A stretch of 64,000 bases of DNA from Flavobacterium sp. KACC 22763. GTDB taxonomy: Bacteria; Bacteroidota; Bacteroidia; Flavobacteriales; Flavobacteriaceae. A program made the position numbers and the translations under genes. Under the pieces are notes generated by a model. The model made no database searches. It saw nothing but the letters and a program-made list of their open reading frames with translations, and was not told the origin of the DNA. This document shows, one piece after another, positions 46,027-53,769 of this stretch; position 1 is the stretch's first letter; every line of letters starts with the position of its first letter. The stretch covers positions 5,497,006-5,561,005 of the forward strand of contig NZ_CP117879.1 of assembly GCF_028736155.1 (NCBI RefSeq), written 5' to 3'.

Positions 46027-46272
46027 TTAAGAAGACCTTTCCTGATTGCTCATAAGTTCTTCGATTTTTTTTAGTTCAGAAGTGATAGGTGTACAAAGAA
46101 TTTCATACAAAGTAGTTCTGGAAATCGGATAAACCGGATAGACGTATTTACGCCAAACAACAGTAGTTGGAATGTCTTCCGTCTTATGTTTTTGATACAG
46201 CTCTTTAATGAGTTTGTAACGCATTAATTTATTTTTTTGAATTCCGAGACTTCTGTTTGAAGATATAGGCAT
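46027..46272 (-). CDS. Small helix-turn-helix-like phage-type protein
   Basis: This 81-aa basic protein (MRYKLIKELYQKHKTEDIP... VYPVYPISRTTLYEIL) contains ISRTTLYEIL, which looks like a recognition helix. The arrangement is reminiscent of, but much shorter than, the Mor/C late activators of Mu-like phages. It stands alone, after the early genes and just before the late control region, the right place for a late activator. Small proteins like this occur in Bacteroidota Mu-like prophages, from memory. Function inferred, not shown. Confidence 0.6.
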   Translation of the reverse strand: MPISSNRSLGIQKNKLMRYKLIKELYQKHKTEDIPTTVVWRKYVYPVYPISRTTLYEILCTPITSELKKIEELMSNQERSS

Positions 46273-46681
46273 GAGAGATAATATTTTGAATGATAGAAAA
46301 AAGAAAATTTTAAGAAGAACGAAGTTTGAAAAAGAGTTAATAGTTTAAATTATAAACAACATCATATTTAAGACAGCCAAACCATTTGATCATATTCAAT
46401 AAATGGTTTTTACTTCCCGATGCCATTTTTATATTGAACCTCGTTCTGAGGTTGTATTTGTTAAATATTTATTTAACAATTTAGGTCAGCAAACTCCGCA
46501 TGACAATCCTGTTTCCAAAACCTTTTTAGGTTTGGATTCCAATAGAAAGAATGAGTTTTGGCTGTTTATTATAAGGGCAGAAATCGCCCGTTTGTCGGTT
46601 CCTGATTCTCTTCAGAAAGAAGAAGAAACAGGAACCATTTTTATTTACCTGCTTTTTTGGCTGCAGGTTGAGAGGTCGTTT
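46273..46681. other. 409-bp stretch with hairpins and no convincing gene
   Basis: Hairpins are TTGTTAAAT/ATTTAACAA (46458-46479), GGGC/GCCC (about 46574-46588) and GGTTCCTG/CAGGAACC (46597-46636). A 125-codon + strand frame runs through it, but it overlaps a likely - strand gene antisense and looks like chance. Part could be a terminator for the early genes. Confidence 0.45.
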
Positions 46682-46882
46682 TTAGCCTTTGTAGGTGGTT
46701 GCTGTGTGTTTTTTGAATCTCGGATTTTTGATCACAATACTTTCGTACCGATTAAAAGCCAGTCGTTCTTTTTGGGATAAGTCATGGATGCAATTCCAGT
46801 TTCCGAGTCTGTCTTTAAAGATCGTATGTTCGTTTACTTGGTAGCTTTCATGATCTGTAATTGGCTTTATTTTTACGCTCAT
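46682..46882 (-). CDS. Small hypothetical protein (66 aa)
   Basis: The sequence (KIKPITDHESYQVNEHTIFK, DRLGNWNCIHDLSQKERLAF) is well balanced and soluble, and resembles small proteins that I recall next to DUF3164 genes in Flavobacteriia prophages. It overlaps the 3' end of the preceding small gene by 35 bp. Function unknown. Confidence 0.6.
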   Translation of the reverse strand: MSVKIKPITDHESYQVNEHTIFKDRLGNWNCIHDLSQKERLAFNRYESIVIKNPRFKKHTATTYKG

Positions 46883-47015
46883 TCAGGTATTGTTTAAAAG
46901 TTGTTTTTAATTTGAAATAAAACCATTCTCTAAATAAAAGGATGGGTTTTAAATTGGTTATGATTAACAGAATCGTTAACAACAGTGATGAATAAATGTC
47001 GTGATTAAGCTGCAT
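46848..47015 (-). CDS. Small membrane protein (55 aa)
   Basis: The ATG at 47015 lies inside the last codons of the DUF3164 gene (11-nt overlap), suggesting coupling, so I prefer it to the longer upstream frame. The product has a hydrophobic segment (SSLLLTILLIITNLKPILLF) and a basic tail. Function unknown; a second membrane component of lysis or an early phage-type protein is possible. Confidence 0.45.
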   Translation of the reverse strand: MQLNHDIYSSLLLTILLIITNLKPILLFREWFYFKLKTTFKQYLNERKNKANYRS

Positions 47016-47721
47016 GATTTTGTTTGTTTTGCTGGTTAAAGAAATCAAAAGCATAGCCTTGTAAAAAATCTACAGAAGACATCGACAGCGGAATATTGGT
47101 TCTTACACCATTTTCATCAATTCGGCATGCCTCAATAAACCAGCTAGAACGTACAGGTTTAAATGCTGAAGCAATAATCTCTACACCATCTGTAAACTCT
47201 TCATTATTAAACTCCTTTGTGAGTTTTTGAAGTTCCAAAACTCGAGATCCTTTTAGATTTCCTTTGGCATCTTTTTTTAATAAATTGAAAACAATTTTAA
47301 CCAACGAAGCCGTTTCTTTACTGGTAGAAAGTGACGAAATATAGTTTTGGACTTTTTCAATACCAATAGTTACGGTGTCGTCCCAGCCTTCATTAATGCG
47401 ATAACCGATCGTGATTTCTTCTTTATCATTAGAAAAAGTATGCGACATTTGTTTCTCTTTAAAACCATACACCTGATTTTTTAAATCCAGAATAGTTTCA
47501 AACAGCCTGAAAGTTTCCGTTTTGGCATTTTGCATCATTTCAGAAGTTTGCTGTAATCTAGAAAGTGCTTTTGGAATCGTTTCGGCAACTAGTTTTTTAT
47601 AAGCATCTCTTTCTTCATTTTTCTTGTTTTCAACTCGCTGAAGTGCTTCTTTTAATTGTTGCGCAGAAAATTGGGTTAAATCCATAACAGGTTTAAAATG
47701 GTTTGCAGTTGTAGTGTTCAT
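47005..47721 (-). CDS. DUF3164 family protein (Mu-like phage early protein)
   Basis: This 238-aa protein has a long N-terminal coiled coil (residues about 15-95) and a conserved central and C-terminal region (DKEEITIGYRINEGWDDTVT; VLELQKLTKEFNNEEFTDGV; SSWFIEACRIDENG). DUF3164 proteins are encoded in the early regions of Mu-like transposable phages; their biochemical role is not established. Here the neighbouring MuA/MuB-type transposition genes are absent. It follows the 91-aa gene by 12 bp. This is the best clue to the phage lineage from which the control part of the locus derives. Confidence 0.82.
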   Translation of the reverse strand: MNTTTANHFKPVMDLTQFSAQQLKEALQRVENKKNEERDAYKKLVAETIPKALSRLQQTSEMMQNAKTETFRLFETILDLKNQVYGFKEKQMSHTFSNDKEEITIGYRINEGWDDTVTIGIEKVQNYISSLSTSKETASLVKIVFNLLKKDAKGNLKGSRVLELQKLTKEFNNEEFTDGVEIIASAFKPVRSSWFIEACRIDENGVRTNIPLSMSSVDFLQGYAFDFFNQQNKQNHAA

Positions 47722-47733
47722 AATAATTGGCTT

Positions 47734-48009
47734 TTAGTACATTAATATTTCTTCTTTAAATGGATCGGCATAATAAGGTTTGAAATTGTGGTGTAAAGCA
47801 AGTTTCGAAACCTCTTTTATTTTATTTTCAATAGTTGATGAAACAGGACGAGGAGAAGCTGCTTCATTATCAAGAATATGCATCCATTGAAAACGTTCCT
47901 GATTAATGCAGATTCTTTCTCCAGCTGTAAAAGTTTTGCTTCTTTCTGAACAATATTGAAGTGCCAGATATAATAATGCGATACGATCTTCGATTTGTGT
48001 TTTATTCAT
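47734..48009 (-). CDS. Hypothetical early protein (91 aa)
   Basis: This soluble, mostly helical 91-aa protein (IEDRIALLYLALQYCSERSK... KIKEVSKLALHHNFKPYYAD) has no recognised family. Its start codon overlaps the stop of the 45-codon gene upstream by 8 nt, and DUF3164 follows 12 bp later, so it belongs to the early operon. Confidence 0.65.
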   Translation of the reverse strand: MNKTQIEDRIALLYLALQYCSERSKTFTAGERICINQERFQWMHILDNEAASPRPVSSTIENKIKEVSKLALHHNFKPYYADPFKEEILMY

Positions 48010-48139
48010 AATTTTTCTCTAATTGATTTTTTAATTTATTGATATCAGATTCGATTAAACTTCTTTCAGAACTGTTTGGATTTTCGATCAGCCAATTTTC
48101 CAGTTCCCTAATTTTTTCTTTGATTTTACTTGCTTCCAT
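48002..48139 (-). CDS. Small coiled-coil early protein (45 aa)
   Basis: The frame is too short for a usual length cut-off but convincing. It has ATG at 48139, a heptad-like sequence (MEASKIKEKIRELENWLIEN ... INKLKNQLEKNYE) and a stop that overlaps the next start (ATGAATAA), giving translational coupling. It is the first gene opposite the repressor, a position often taken by a Cro-like or antirepressor protein in phages, although no DNA-binding motif is visible. Confidence 0.55.
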   Translation of the reverse strand: MEASKIKEKIRELENWLIENPNSSERSLIESDINKLKNQLEKNYE

Positions 48140-48385
48140 ATTTTATTGATTTGAGTAAGAAATTAATAGTTTTTTTTATTGATTAATATTACACTTAATT
48201 CGTAGTTTAATTCCTATTGCTCGTAGTAGGCTTTTTTATGTTTTAAAGTTGTTTGATTGTTTTGTAATTTATTTTTAATCAATATATTGAGTGGTGTTTG
48301 TGATTTTGTTGTTCTTTATGTGATGCGAAAATTTGTTAACATTTCTGTTGTTTTTGAAATTTATTTTTCTTTACTTTGCAAATAT

Positions 48386-48403
48386 AATGTAAAATAATAC
48401 ATT
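48386..48403. promoter_or_regulatory. Repressor operator 1
   Basis: AATGTA-AAATAA-TACATT has perfect 6-bp arms and a 6-nt A/T spacer, just downstream of the presumed -7 element of the repressor promoter. Confidence 0.6.
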
Positions 48404-48417
48404 AAAACAAATTTTTA

Positions 48418-48433
48418 ACGTAAAAAAATACGT
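48418..48433. promoter_or_regulatory. Repressor operator 2
   Basis: ACGTA-AAAAAA-TACGT has perfect 5-bp arms and the same 6-nt spacer as operator 1. It starts 32 bp (about three helical turns) after operator 1, centre to centre about 31 bp. It ends 7 bp before the repressor start codon, fitting autorepression. Confidence 0.6.
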
Positions 48434-48439
48434 CTTTTT

Positions 48440-49123
48440 ATGGGGTCAACTGAAAGAATGCGCGAATACCTTGATTATAAAGGGATAACCAAATATAAGT
48501 TCTGTAATGATTTAGGCTTTTCTAATAAATTTTTAGATAATAGCAGTAATATGGGAACAGACAAAGCGTGTAAAATTTTACATCACTATCCGGAAATAAA
48601 TTCGGAGTGGCTTTTGACGGGAAATGGGCCTATGATTAAGGAGGATAATACGAGTGTGGTGATTATGAGTAATGATAGAAAAACGGTTGATTCTATTCAT
48701 ATGAATCAGGAAATACCTTTGTATGATTTGGAAGCTGTTGCCGGATTAAGAGAGTTATTTAATAGCGGCGAACCACAAAGGGTTTTGGATACTATAAAAA
48801 TTCCGAATCTGCCAAAATGTGATGGAGCAATTTCGGTTACAGGAGATAGTATGTATCCGTTGCTGAAATCGGGAGATATTGTTTTGTATAAAGAAACAGA
48901 ATTCGAGAATATCTTTTTTGGAGAAATGTATCTTTTGAGTGTAAAACTAAATGATTGGGAAGAATACATTACAGTAAAATATGTTCAAAAATCTGATCAA
49001 GGTACGGAGTATGTGAAATTGGTAAGTCAGAATTCGCATCATCAGCCAAAAGATATTCATATTTCAAAAATATCAGCTTTAGCACTTATAAAAGCTAGTA
49101 TCAGGATTAATACCATGATGTAA
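48440..49123 (+). CDS. S24-family (CI/LexA-like) self-cleaving repressor
   Basis: This 227-aa protein has an N-terminal helix-turn-helix domain (residues about 1-65; TERMREYLDYKGITKYKFCN) of the kind found in Bacteroidota phage repressors. Its C-terminal S24 peptidase domain has Ser137 in SVTGDSMYPLLKSGD and Lys180 in EYITVKYV as the catalytic dyad. Ala101-Gly102 (LEAVAGLREL) fits the autocleavage bond. Such repressors are inactivated through RecA after DNA damage, so the locus is probably SOS-inducible. The gene is divergent from the early operon with operators in between. No integrase accompanies it. Confidence 0.9.
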   Translation: MGSTERMREYLDYKGITKYKFCNDLGFSNKFLDNSSNMGTDKACKILHHYPEINSEWLLTGNGPMIKEDNTSVVIMSNDRKTVDSIHMNQEIPLYDLEAVAGLRELFNSGEPQRVLDTIKIPNLPKCDGAISVTGDSMYPLLKSGDIVLYKETEFENIFFGEMYLLSVKLNDWEEYITVKYVQKSDQGTEYVKLVSQNSHHQPKDIHISKISALALIKASIRINTMM

Positions 49124-49144
49124 ACTGTTTTGATTTTAAAAAAA

Positions 49145-49177
49145 AAAAGCCTTTAAATTTGATGTTTAAAGGCTTTT
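49145..49177 (+). terminator. Terminator of the repressor gene
   Basis: AAAAGCCTTTAAA and TTTAAAGGCTTTT pair perfectly over 13 bp, with a 7-nt loop and a following T-run, 21 bp after the stop codon. Confidence 0.92.
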
Positions 49178-49379
49178 TTTTAGATTTCTTTTGAATTTTT
49201 TCTTCTGAAAACGAGATTGAAAGTCAATAATAAATATGCAAAAATTCGATAAAAACTAAGCAAAAACCGCAAAATTCACATTAAAAGTCAAAATGACAAT
49301 AACTTATTAAAATCTAGTATTTGCTGAATTTTTCATTTTATTTTGGCGTTAAAAAAGAGATTTATTGAAAAAAAATTTT

Positions 49380-49395
49380 ACTAAAACGTTTTTGT
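49380..49395 (+). promoter_or_regulatory. LacI-type operator in front of its own gene
   Basis: ACTAAAACGTTTTTGT has the central CG and near-palindromic arms typical of LacI-family sites. It lies 14 bp upstream of a perfect -7 element TATATTTG (49410-49417), so binding would block the promoter. A similar site precedes the SusC gene. Confidence 0.75.
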
Positions 49396-49454
49396 AAGCT
49401 GTAGTTGCATATATTTGCGATGTACTAAGTATTCAAAAATAAATTTGTTGCCAG

Positions 49455-50465
49455 ATGAAAAAGATTACAATTAGAGATATTGCTAAACAGGCAGAAGTTT
49501 CTATTTCTACTGTGTCTTTTGTTATCAACGGAAAAGGCGAAAAAATGGCTATTAGTCCAACTGTAATCAAAAAGGTACAAGATGTAGCGCAAAAACTGCA
49601 ATATAAACCAAGCATGATTGCGAGCAGTTTGAGAACAGGCAAAACAAGATCAATCGGACTTATTGTAGAAGATATCTCCAATCAGTTTTTTGCAGATTTG
49701 GCTAGAGTTATAGAAGACGAAGCAAAAAATATAGATTACAGAGTTTTTTACTGTAGTACAGGTGATGATAATAATCGTTCAGAAGAATTGGTGCAAAGTC
49801 TTTTACAAGCAAATGTTGAAGGGTTTATTATTACACCAACTCGAAATTTGGAGAAAACAATTGGCCAGCTTTTAAAACTTCAAAAGCCAGTGGTTTTAAT
49901 TGACCGATATTTTGCCAATCAAAAAGTAAGTCACGTTCTAATGGATAATTATGAAGGATCTTACTCCGCAACTAAATTTTTAATCGGCAAAGGAAAAAAG
50001 AATATTGCCGTTGTGAATAATGAATCTGGAATGATTCAGATGAAATTAAGAGAGAAAGGATATGTAGATGCGTTAAAAGAAGAAGGAATTTATAACGAAA
50101 ATTACACGCTTCATCTAGATTATCATATAAGTGAACAAAGCAGAATTGATGCGATAGTAAATTTCTTTAAGAAAAATAAAGAGATAGATGCGGTTCTTTT
50201 TTCAGCCAACTATCTCGGGCTTGCAGGACTCCAGGCTTTCAGGACTTTGAAATATAAAATTCCCGAAGACGTTTCTGTTATAAGCTTTGATGATCATGAC
50301 AGCTTCAAATTGCATACACCTACAATTTCAGTCATCGCACAGCCCATTGAAGAAATTGCTGTCAAATCGATACAGCTGCTAATGAGTCAGATGACAAACT
50401 TTGAAGATTTCAAAATTGAAAAAGTTCTCAAGAGAGGAACTTTAATTGTCAGGGAATCAGTTTAA
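49455..50465 (+). CDS. LacI-family transcriptional regulator of the mannan locus
   Basis: This 336-aa protein has an N-terminal LacI helix-turn-helix (ITIRDIAKQAEVSISTVSFV, hinge YKPSMIASSLRTGKT) and a periplasmic-binding-protein-like effector domain (IGLIVEDISNQFFADLARVI; VEGFIITPTR; GLQAFRTLKYKIPEDVSVIS). It is the first gene of the mannan locus and lies 200 bp before SusC. Paired operators at 49380 and 50507 suggest autoregulation and control of the susCD operon. The effector is probably a mannose-containing sugar, inferred from the neighbours. Confidence 0.93.
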   Translation: MKKITIRDIAKQAEVSISTVSFVINGKGEKMAISPTVIKKVQDVAQKLQYKPSMIASSLRTGKTRSIGLIVEDISNQFFADLARVIEDEAKNIDYRVFYCSTGDDNNRSEELVQSLLQANVEGFIITPTRNLEKTIGQLLKLQKPVVLIDRYFANQKVSHVLMDNYEGSYSATKFLIGKGKKNIAVVNNESGMIQMKLREKGYVDALKEEGIYNENYTLHLDYHISEQSRIDAIVNFFKKNKEIDAVLFSANYLGLAGLQAFRTLKYKIPEDVSVISFDDHDSFKLHTPTISVIAQPIEEIAVKSIQLLMSQMTNFEDFKIEKVLKRGTLIVRESV

Positions 50466-50506
50466 AAATTGAATTAAAAAAGTTGAGGCTTTTTTTTAAT
50501 CATTTC

Positions 50507-50522
50507 ACTAAAACGATTTAGT
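50507..50522 (+). promoter_or_regulatory. LacI-type operator in front of susC
   Basis: ACTAAAACGATTTAGT is a near-perfect palindrome around CG and shares ACTAAAACG with the site at 49380. It lies 144 bp upstream of the SusC start. Confidence 0.75.
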
Positions 50523-50665
50523 AAGAATAAAAATACAGCAGCAATTCAAAAAAGCTGCTTGTCGTGATATTGCAAACAGAGTACAATTTTTTATTAATTA
50601 TTTAAAAACAAACAACAGATCAAATCAACAAAACAAAATCAAAACCAATAACCAAAAAAACGCTT

Positions 50666-53600
50666 ATGAGACGAATATTAGCAGTGTTAGGAGTGATATT
50701 GCTTAGCAGTTTGAGTGCTGCCGCGCAAAATCGATTAATAACCGGTATAGTTACAGATGCAGAGAACAAGGGAATTGTCGGTGCATCAATCGAAGTTCAA
50801 GGAAAACCATTTAGTTCTATTACAGACGCCGAAGGCCGATTTAGAATGAATGTTCCCGAAGGGAAAGTTACCTTAAATGTATCTTCTATAGGGTTTCAGT
50901 CACAATCAGTGGCAGTGCAAGAAAAAGATACAAGAGTTGCAGTTACTTTAGTAGAAACTACGCAAGAATTAAAAGATGTTGTTGTAACTTCATTTGGAGT
51001 TAAAAAACAAAAGAAAAGTTTAGGTTACGCAGTTGGAGAACTAAAAGGCGAGGATCTGACAAAAAATAAAGAAATTAACTTAGGAAACGCTCTTCAAGGT
51101 AAAATTGCCGGAGTAAACGTTTCGGCGCCAGTTACAGGGCCTTCAGGTTCTAGCCGTGTGGTAATTCGTGGAGCAACTTCTGCCTCTGGACTTAATCAGC
51201 CGTTGTATGTGGTTGATGGAATTCCAATCGATAATACACAGCAGGGAAATGCCGGAATGTGGGGAGGTGCCGATAAAGGAGACGGTATGTCGTCTTTTAA
51301 TCCAGACGATATCGCTTCGATGTCTGTATTAAAAGGTAGTGCGGCTTCTGCTCTTTATGGGTACAGAGGATCAAATGGTGTTATCTTAATTACAACTAAA
51401 AAGGGTAAAAACGGAACAGGAATTGGAGTAGATTTCAGTACAAATTCTGCTTTCAATACACCTGCAAGTCTTTTGAAATGGCAGGATCAATATGGTGCTG
51501 GAGCTCCAAATGCGAGTGGTGTGCCAACGAGATTTAACAATTTACAGGAACTTAGAGATTCTTATTATTTTGCGTGGGGTGATAAATATGACGGAACGCC
51601 TTCATTATCACTTGATGGAAAAACGAGACCTTATCAGGCTTATGGAAAAGATAATGTGGAGAATTTCTACAGAACTGGATATTCTTTCAGTAATACTTTA
51701 GCAATTTCTGGAGGAAATGAATCTACTAACTTTAGATTGTCTTTCGGAAATACTAAAGATGAATCTATTCTGCCAGAAACTACTTTCGGAAGAAACAACG
51801 TGGCTTTGAGCTTAAACTCGGCTCCAAATAAAAGAATCAGCATTGAAAGTAATGCTCAATATATTTCTGAGAAAAGCCATAATCGTCCATACTTAAATGA
51901 TTCGCCAAGAAACCCTTCTTTTCCAACTACTTTCATGACACCAGGTTCAGATATTAGATGGTTAAGCAATCCTTATGATGCTAACGGAGGTGAAGAAGAC
52001 TTTTTGGGAGCAAACGTATATCATACGAACCCTTATTTTGCTACAAAATCTCCTTTAAATGATGATCTTAGAAAGCGTTTTATTGGTTCTGCAAAAGTAA
52101 ATTACAACATTACAGATAAAATTTATGCTAAAGCTGTAATTGGTATTGATGATATTAATTATGAATATACTGAAATTGAGCCTACTGGAATAAATTACAA
52201 TCCAGGTGGATCTATTGAGAACAGAATTGAAACTCGTTCTGAGGTAAATGCTTCTGGTTTCTTAGGATACAAAGGAGATATTGCTAAAGATATTTCGTTG
52301 GATGCTTTTATTGGAGCAAACCGTCAGCATAACAGATATAGCGGGATCAAAATGAAAGGAAACAATTTTATTGTTCCATTCAAATATTTCTACGGAAATA
52401 CGCAGCCTGATAAAACTGAAAAATTATTCTCAGAAAGTGAAGTGAATTCTCTTTTCTATTCTGCAGATCTTGGATACAAAGATTACTTGTTTCTTAGCTT
52501 AACAGGCCGTGAAGACTGGTTTTCAACTTTAGATCCTTCAAACAACAGTACTTTTTATCCTTCTGTAAGTTCAAGTTTTATTTATTCTGAAGTTATCGGT
52601 CTTCCAGAATGGATTTCTTATGGTAAGATTAGAGCAGGTTGGGGTAACGTAGGAGGTGCATTGCCAGATGCTTATGCTTTAGCATTGACTTACACTACAC
52701 CAGATGGACAGACAGATTCATTAGGACAGCCAATTTTGGGTGTAAATGGAGAAACAATTCCAAACAGAACTCTAAAACCTTATAACGTAAGCACAATTGA
52801 GTTTGGTTTTGAGAATACATTCTTCAATAACAGAGTGAGTACAGATTTGACTTTCTACAGCAAAAAAACTACAAATGATATTACAGATGCTGATGTTTCT
52901 CAGGCTTCTGGTTATAGAACTACAAAAATCAATGTTGGAGAAATCCTAAACAAAGGGGTGGAGTTTGCTGTTAATGTGAAAGCCGTTAAGACGCCAAGTT
53001 TTTCTTGGAATGTAGGTTATAATTTTGCGTATAATGATAGTGAAGTTTTAAATCTTTCTGATAAAATCACAACAAAAACATTGGAAGGAAACAGAGATGG
53101 AAGAGCTAATGTAGTTTTAGAAAAAGGACAACCTTTTGGAGTGATTAAAGCGTATGATTATTTAAGAGATGCTAATGGAAATATAGTGCTTGGCACGGAC
53201 GGAAAATTCTTAAGAGGAAATTTAATTATTGCAGGACAAGGTGTTGCGCCAATGTCTATGGGACTTTCAAATGATTTTTCATATAAAAGCTTTACACTTT
53301 CTGTTTTTGTTGATGCTAAATTCGGAGGAGAAATCTACTCGGCTACAAACCAGTTAGGAACACGTTACGGATTATCTGAAATTACACTTCCAGGTCGTGA
53401 AAATGGTGTTCAGGTAAGCGGAACAGATGTGAACGGAAACCCTGTTAATAAAACCGTTTCAGCATACGATTACTGGAGAAGCTACAGTGATGTAACCTCA
53501 AATTTTGTTTACGATGCTGATTTTGTTAAGCTTAGAGCAATTTCATTTGCTTACAATTTCCCAAAAGCATATTTGCAAAAAACACCATTCCAGTCTGTTA

Positions 53601-53758
53601 GTTTAGCATTTTCTGCTCATAATTTATGGACTATTTATGACAAAGTTCCAAACATCGATCCTGAGTCAAATTACTCAAACAGTAACGCTCAAGGTATGGA
53701 GAGAGCTTCTATGCCATTGACAAGAAACTATGGTTTTTCGCTTAATGTCAAATTCTAA
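50666..53758 (+). CDS. SusC-like TonB-dependent receptor of the mannan locus
   Basis: The full-length product is 1030 aa, the usual SusC size. It has a signal peptide (RRILAVLGVILLSSLSAAAQ), a carboxypeptidase-regulatory-like domain (residues about 22-105; TGIVTDAENKGIVGASIEVQ), a plug domain with LYVVDGIPID and the classical ALYGYRGSNGVILITTKKGK, then a ~22-strand barrel ending GFSLNVKF. It imports oligosaccharides across the outer membrane with energy from TonB. SusD follows 11 bp later and the operator lies upstream. The downstream mannosidases indicate mannose-rich glycans as substrate. Confidence 0.96.
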   Translation: MRRILAVLGVILLSSLSAAAQNRLITGIVTDAENKGIVGASIEVQGKPFSSITDAEGRFRMNVPEGKVTLNVSSIGFQSQSVAVQEKDTRVAVTLVETTQELKDVVVTSFGVKKQKKSLGYAVGELKGEDLTKNKEINLGNALQGKIAGVNVSAPVTGPSGSSRVVIRGATSASGLNQPLYVVDGIPIDNTQQGNAGMWGGADKGDGMSSFNPDDIASMSVLKGSAASALYGYRGSNGVILITTKKGKNGTGIGVDFSTNSAFNTPASLLKWQDQYGAGAPNASGVPTRFNNLQELRDSYYFAWGDKYDGTPSLSLDGKTRPYQAYGKDNVENFYRTGYSFSNTLAISGGNESTNFRLSFGNTKDESILPETTFGRNNVALSLNSAPNKRISIESNAQYISEKSHNRPYLNDSPRNPSFPTTFMTPGSDIRWLSNPYDANGGEEDFLGANVYHTNPYFATKSPLNDDLRKRFIGSAKVNYNITDKIYAKAVIGIDDINYEYTEIEPTGINYNPGGSIENRIETRSEVNASGFLGYKGDIAKDISLDAFIGANRQHNRYSGIKMKGNNFIVPFKYFYGNTQPDKTEKLFSESEVNSLFYSADLGYKDYLFLSLTGREDWFSTLDPSNNSTFYPSVSSSFIYSEVIGLPEWISYGKIRAGWGNVGGALPDAYALALTYTTPDGQTDSLGQPILGVNGETIPNRTLKPYNVSTIEFGFENTFFNNRVSTDLTFYSKKTTNDITDADVSQASGYRTTKINVGEILNKGVEFAVNVKAVKTPSFSWNVGYNFAYNDSEVLNLSDKITTKTLEGNRDGRANVVLEKGQPFGVIKAYDYLRDANGNIVLGTDGKFLRGNLIIAGQGVAPMSMGLSNDFSYKSFTLSVFVDAKFGGEIYSATNQLGTRYGLSEITLPGRENGVQVSGTDVNGNPVNKTVSAYDYWRSYSDVTSNFVYDADFVKLRAISFAYNFPKAYLQKTPFQSVSLAFSAHNLWTIYDKVPNIDPESNYSNSNAQGMERASMPLTRNYGFSLNVKF

Positions 53759-53769
53759 TTCTTAAAAAG

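Larger units (their letters stand above)
48140..48439. other. 300-bp divergent control region between early genes and repressor
   Basis: The region is very AT-rich and separates the leftward early operon from the rightward repressor gene. It contains two tandem palindromic operators next to the repressor start and a near-consensus Bacteroidota -7 element (TTACTTTG, 48371-48378). No ORF. It should hold both promoters of the lysogeny-type switch. Confidence 0.65.
49124..49454 (+). other. 331-bp gap: right boundary of the accessory locus
   Basis: It holds the repressor terminator, a featureless ~190-bp AT-rich stretch, and then the operator and promoter of the LacI gene. No direct repeat or attachment site could be paired with the left boundary near 7.4-7.5 kb. 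Confidence 0.5.

Noticed and set aside
46403..46780. A 125-codon open frame on the + strand.
   Set aside because: It overlaps a more convincing - strand gene antisense, runs through several hairpins, and its product has no coherent domain pattern.
7535..48139. An extracellular contractile injection system or tailocin.
   Set aside because: I looked for sheath, tube, baseplate, spike, tape-measure and AAA+ ATPase genes and saw none in the window. They could lie elsewhere, but not in this locus.
7380..49454. Attachment-site direct repeats or a Mu-type target duplication at the locus boundaries.
   Set aside because: No matching repeat was found between the left (near 7.4-7.5 kb) and right (49.2-49.4 kb) edges, and there is no integrase or MuA-type gene.
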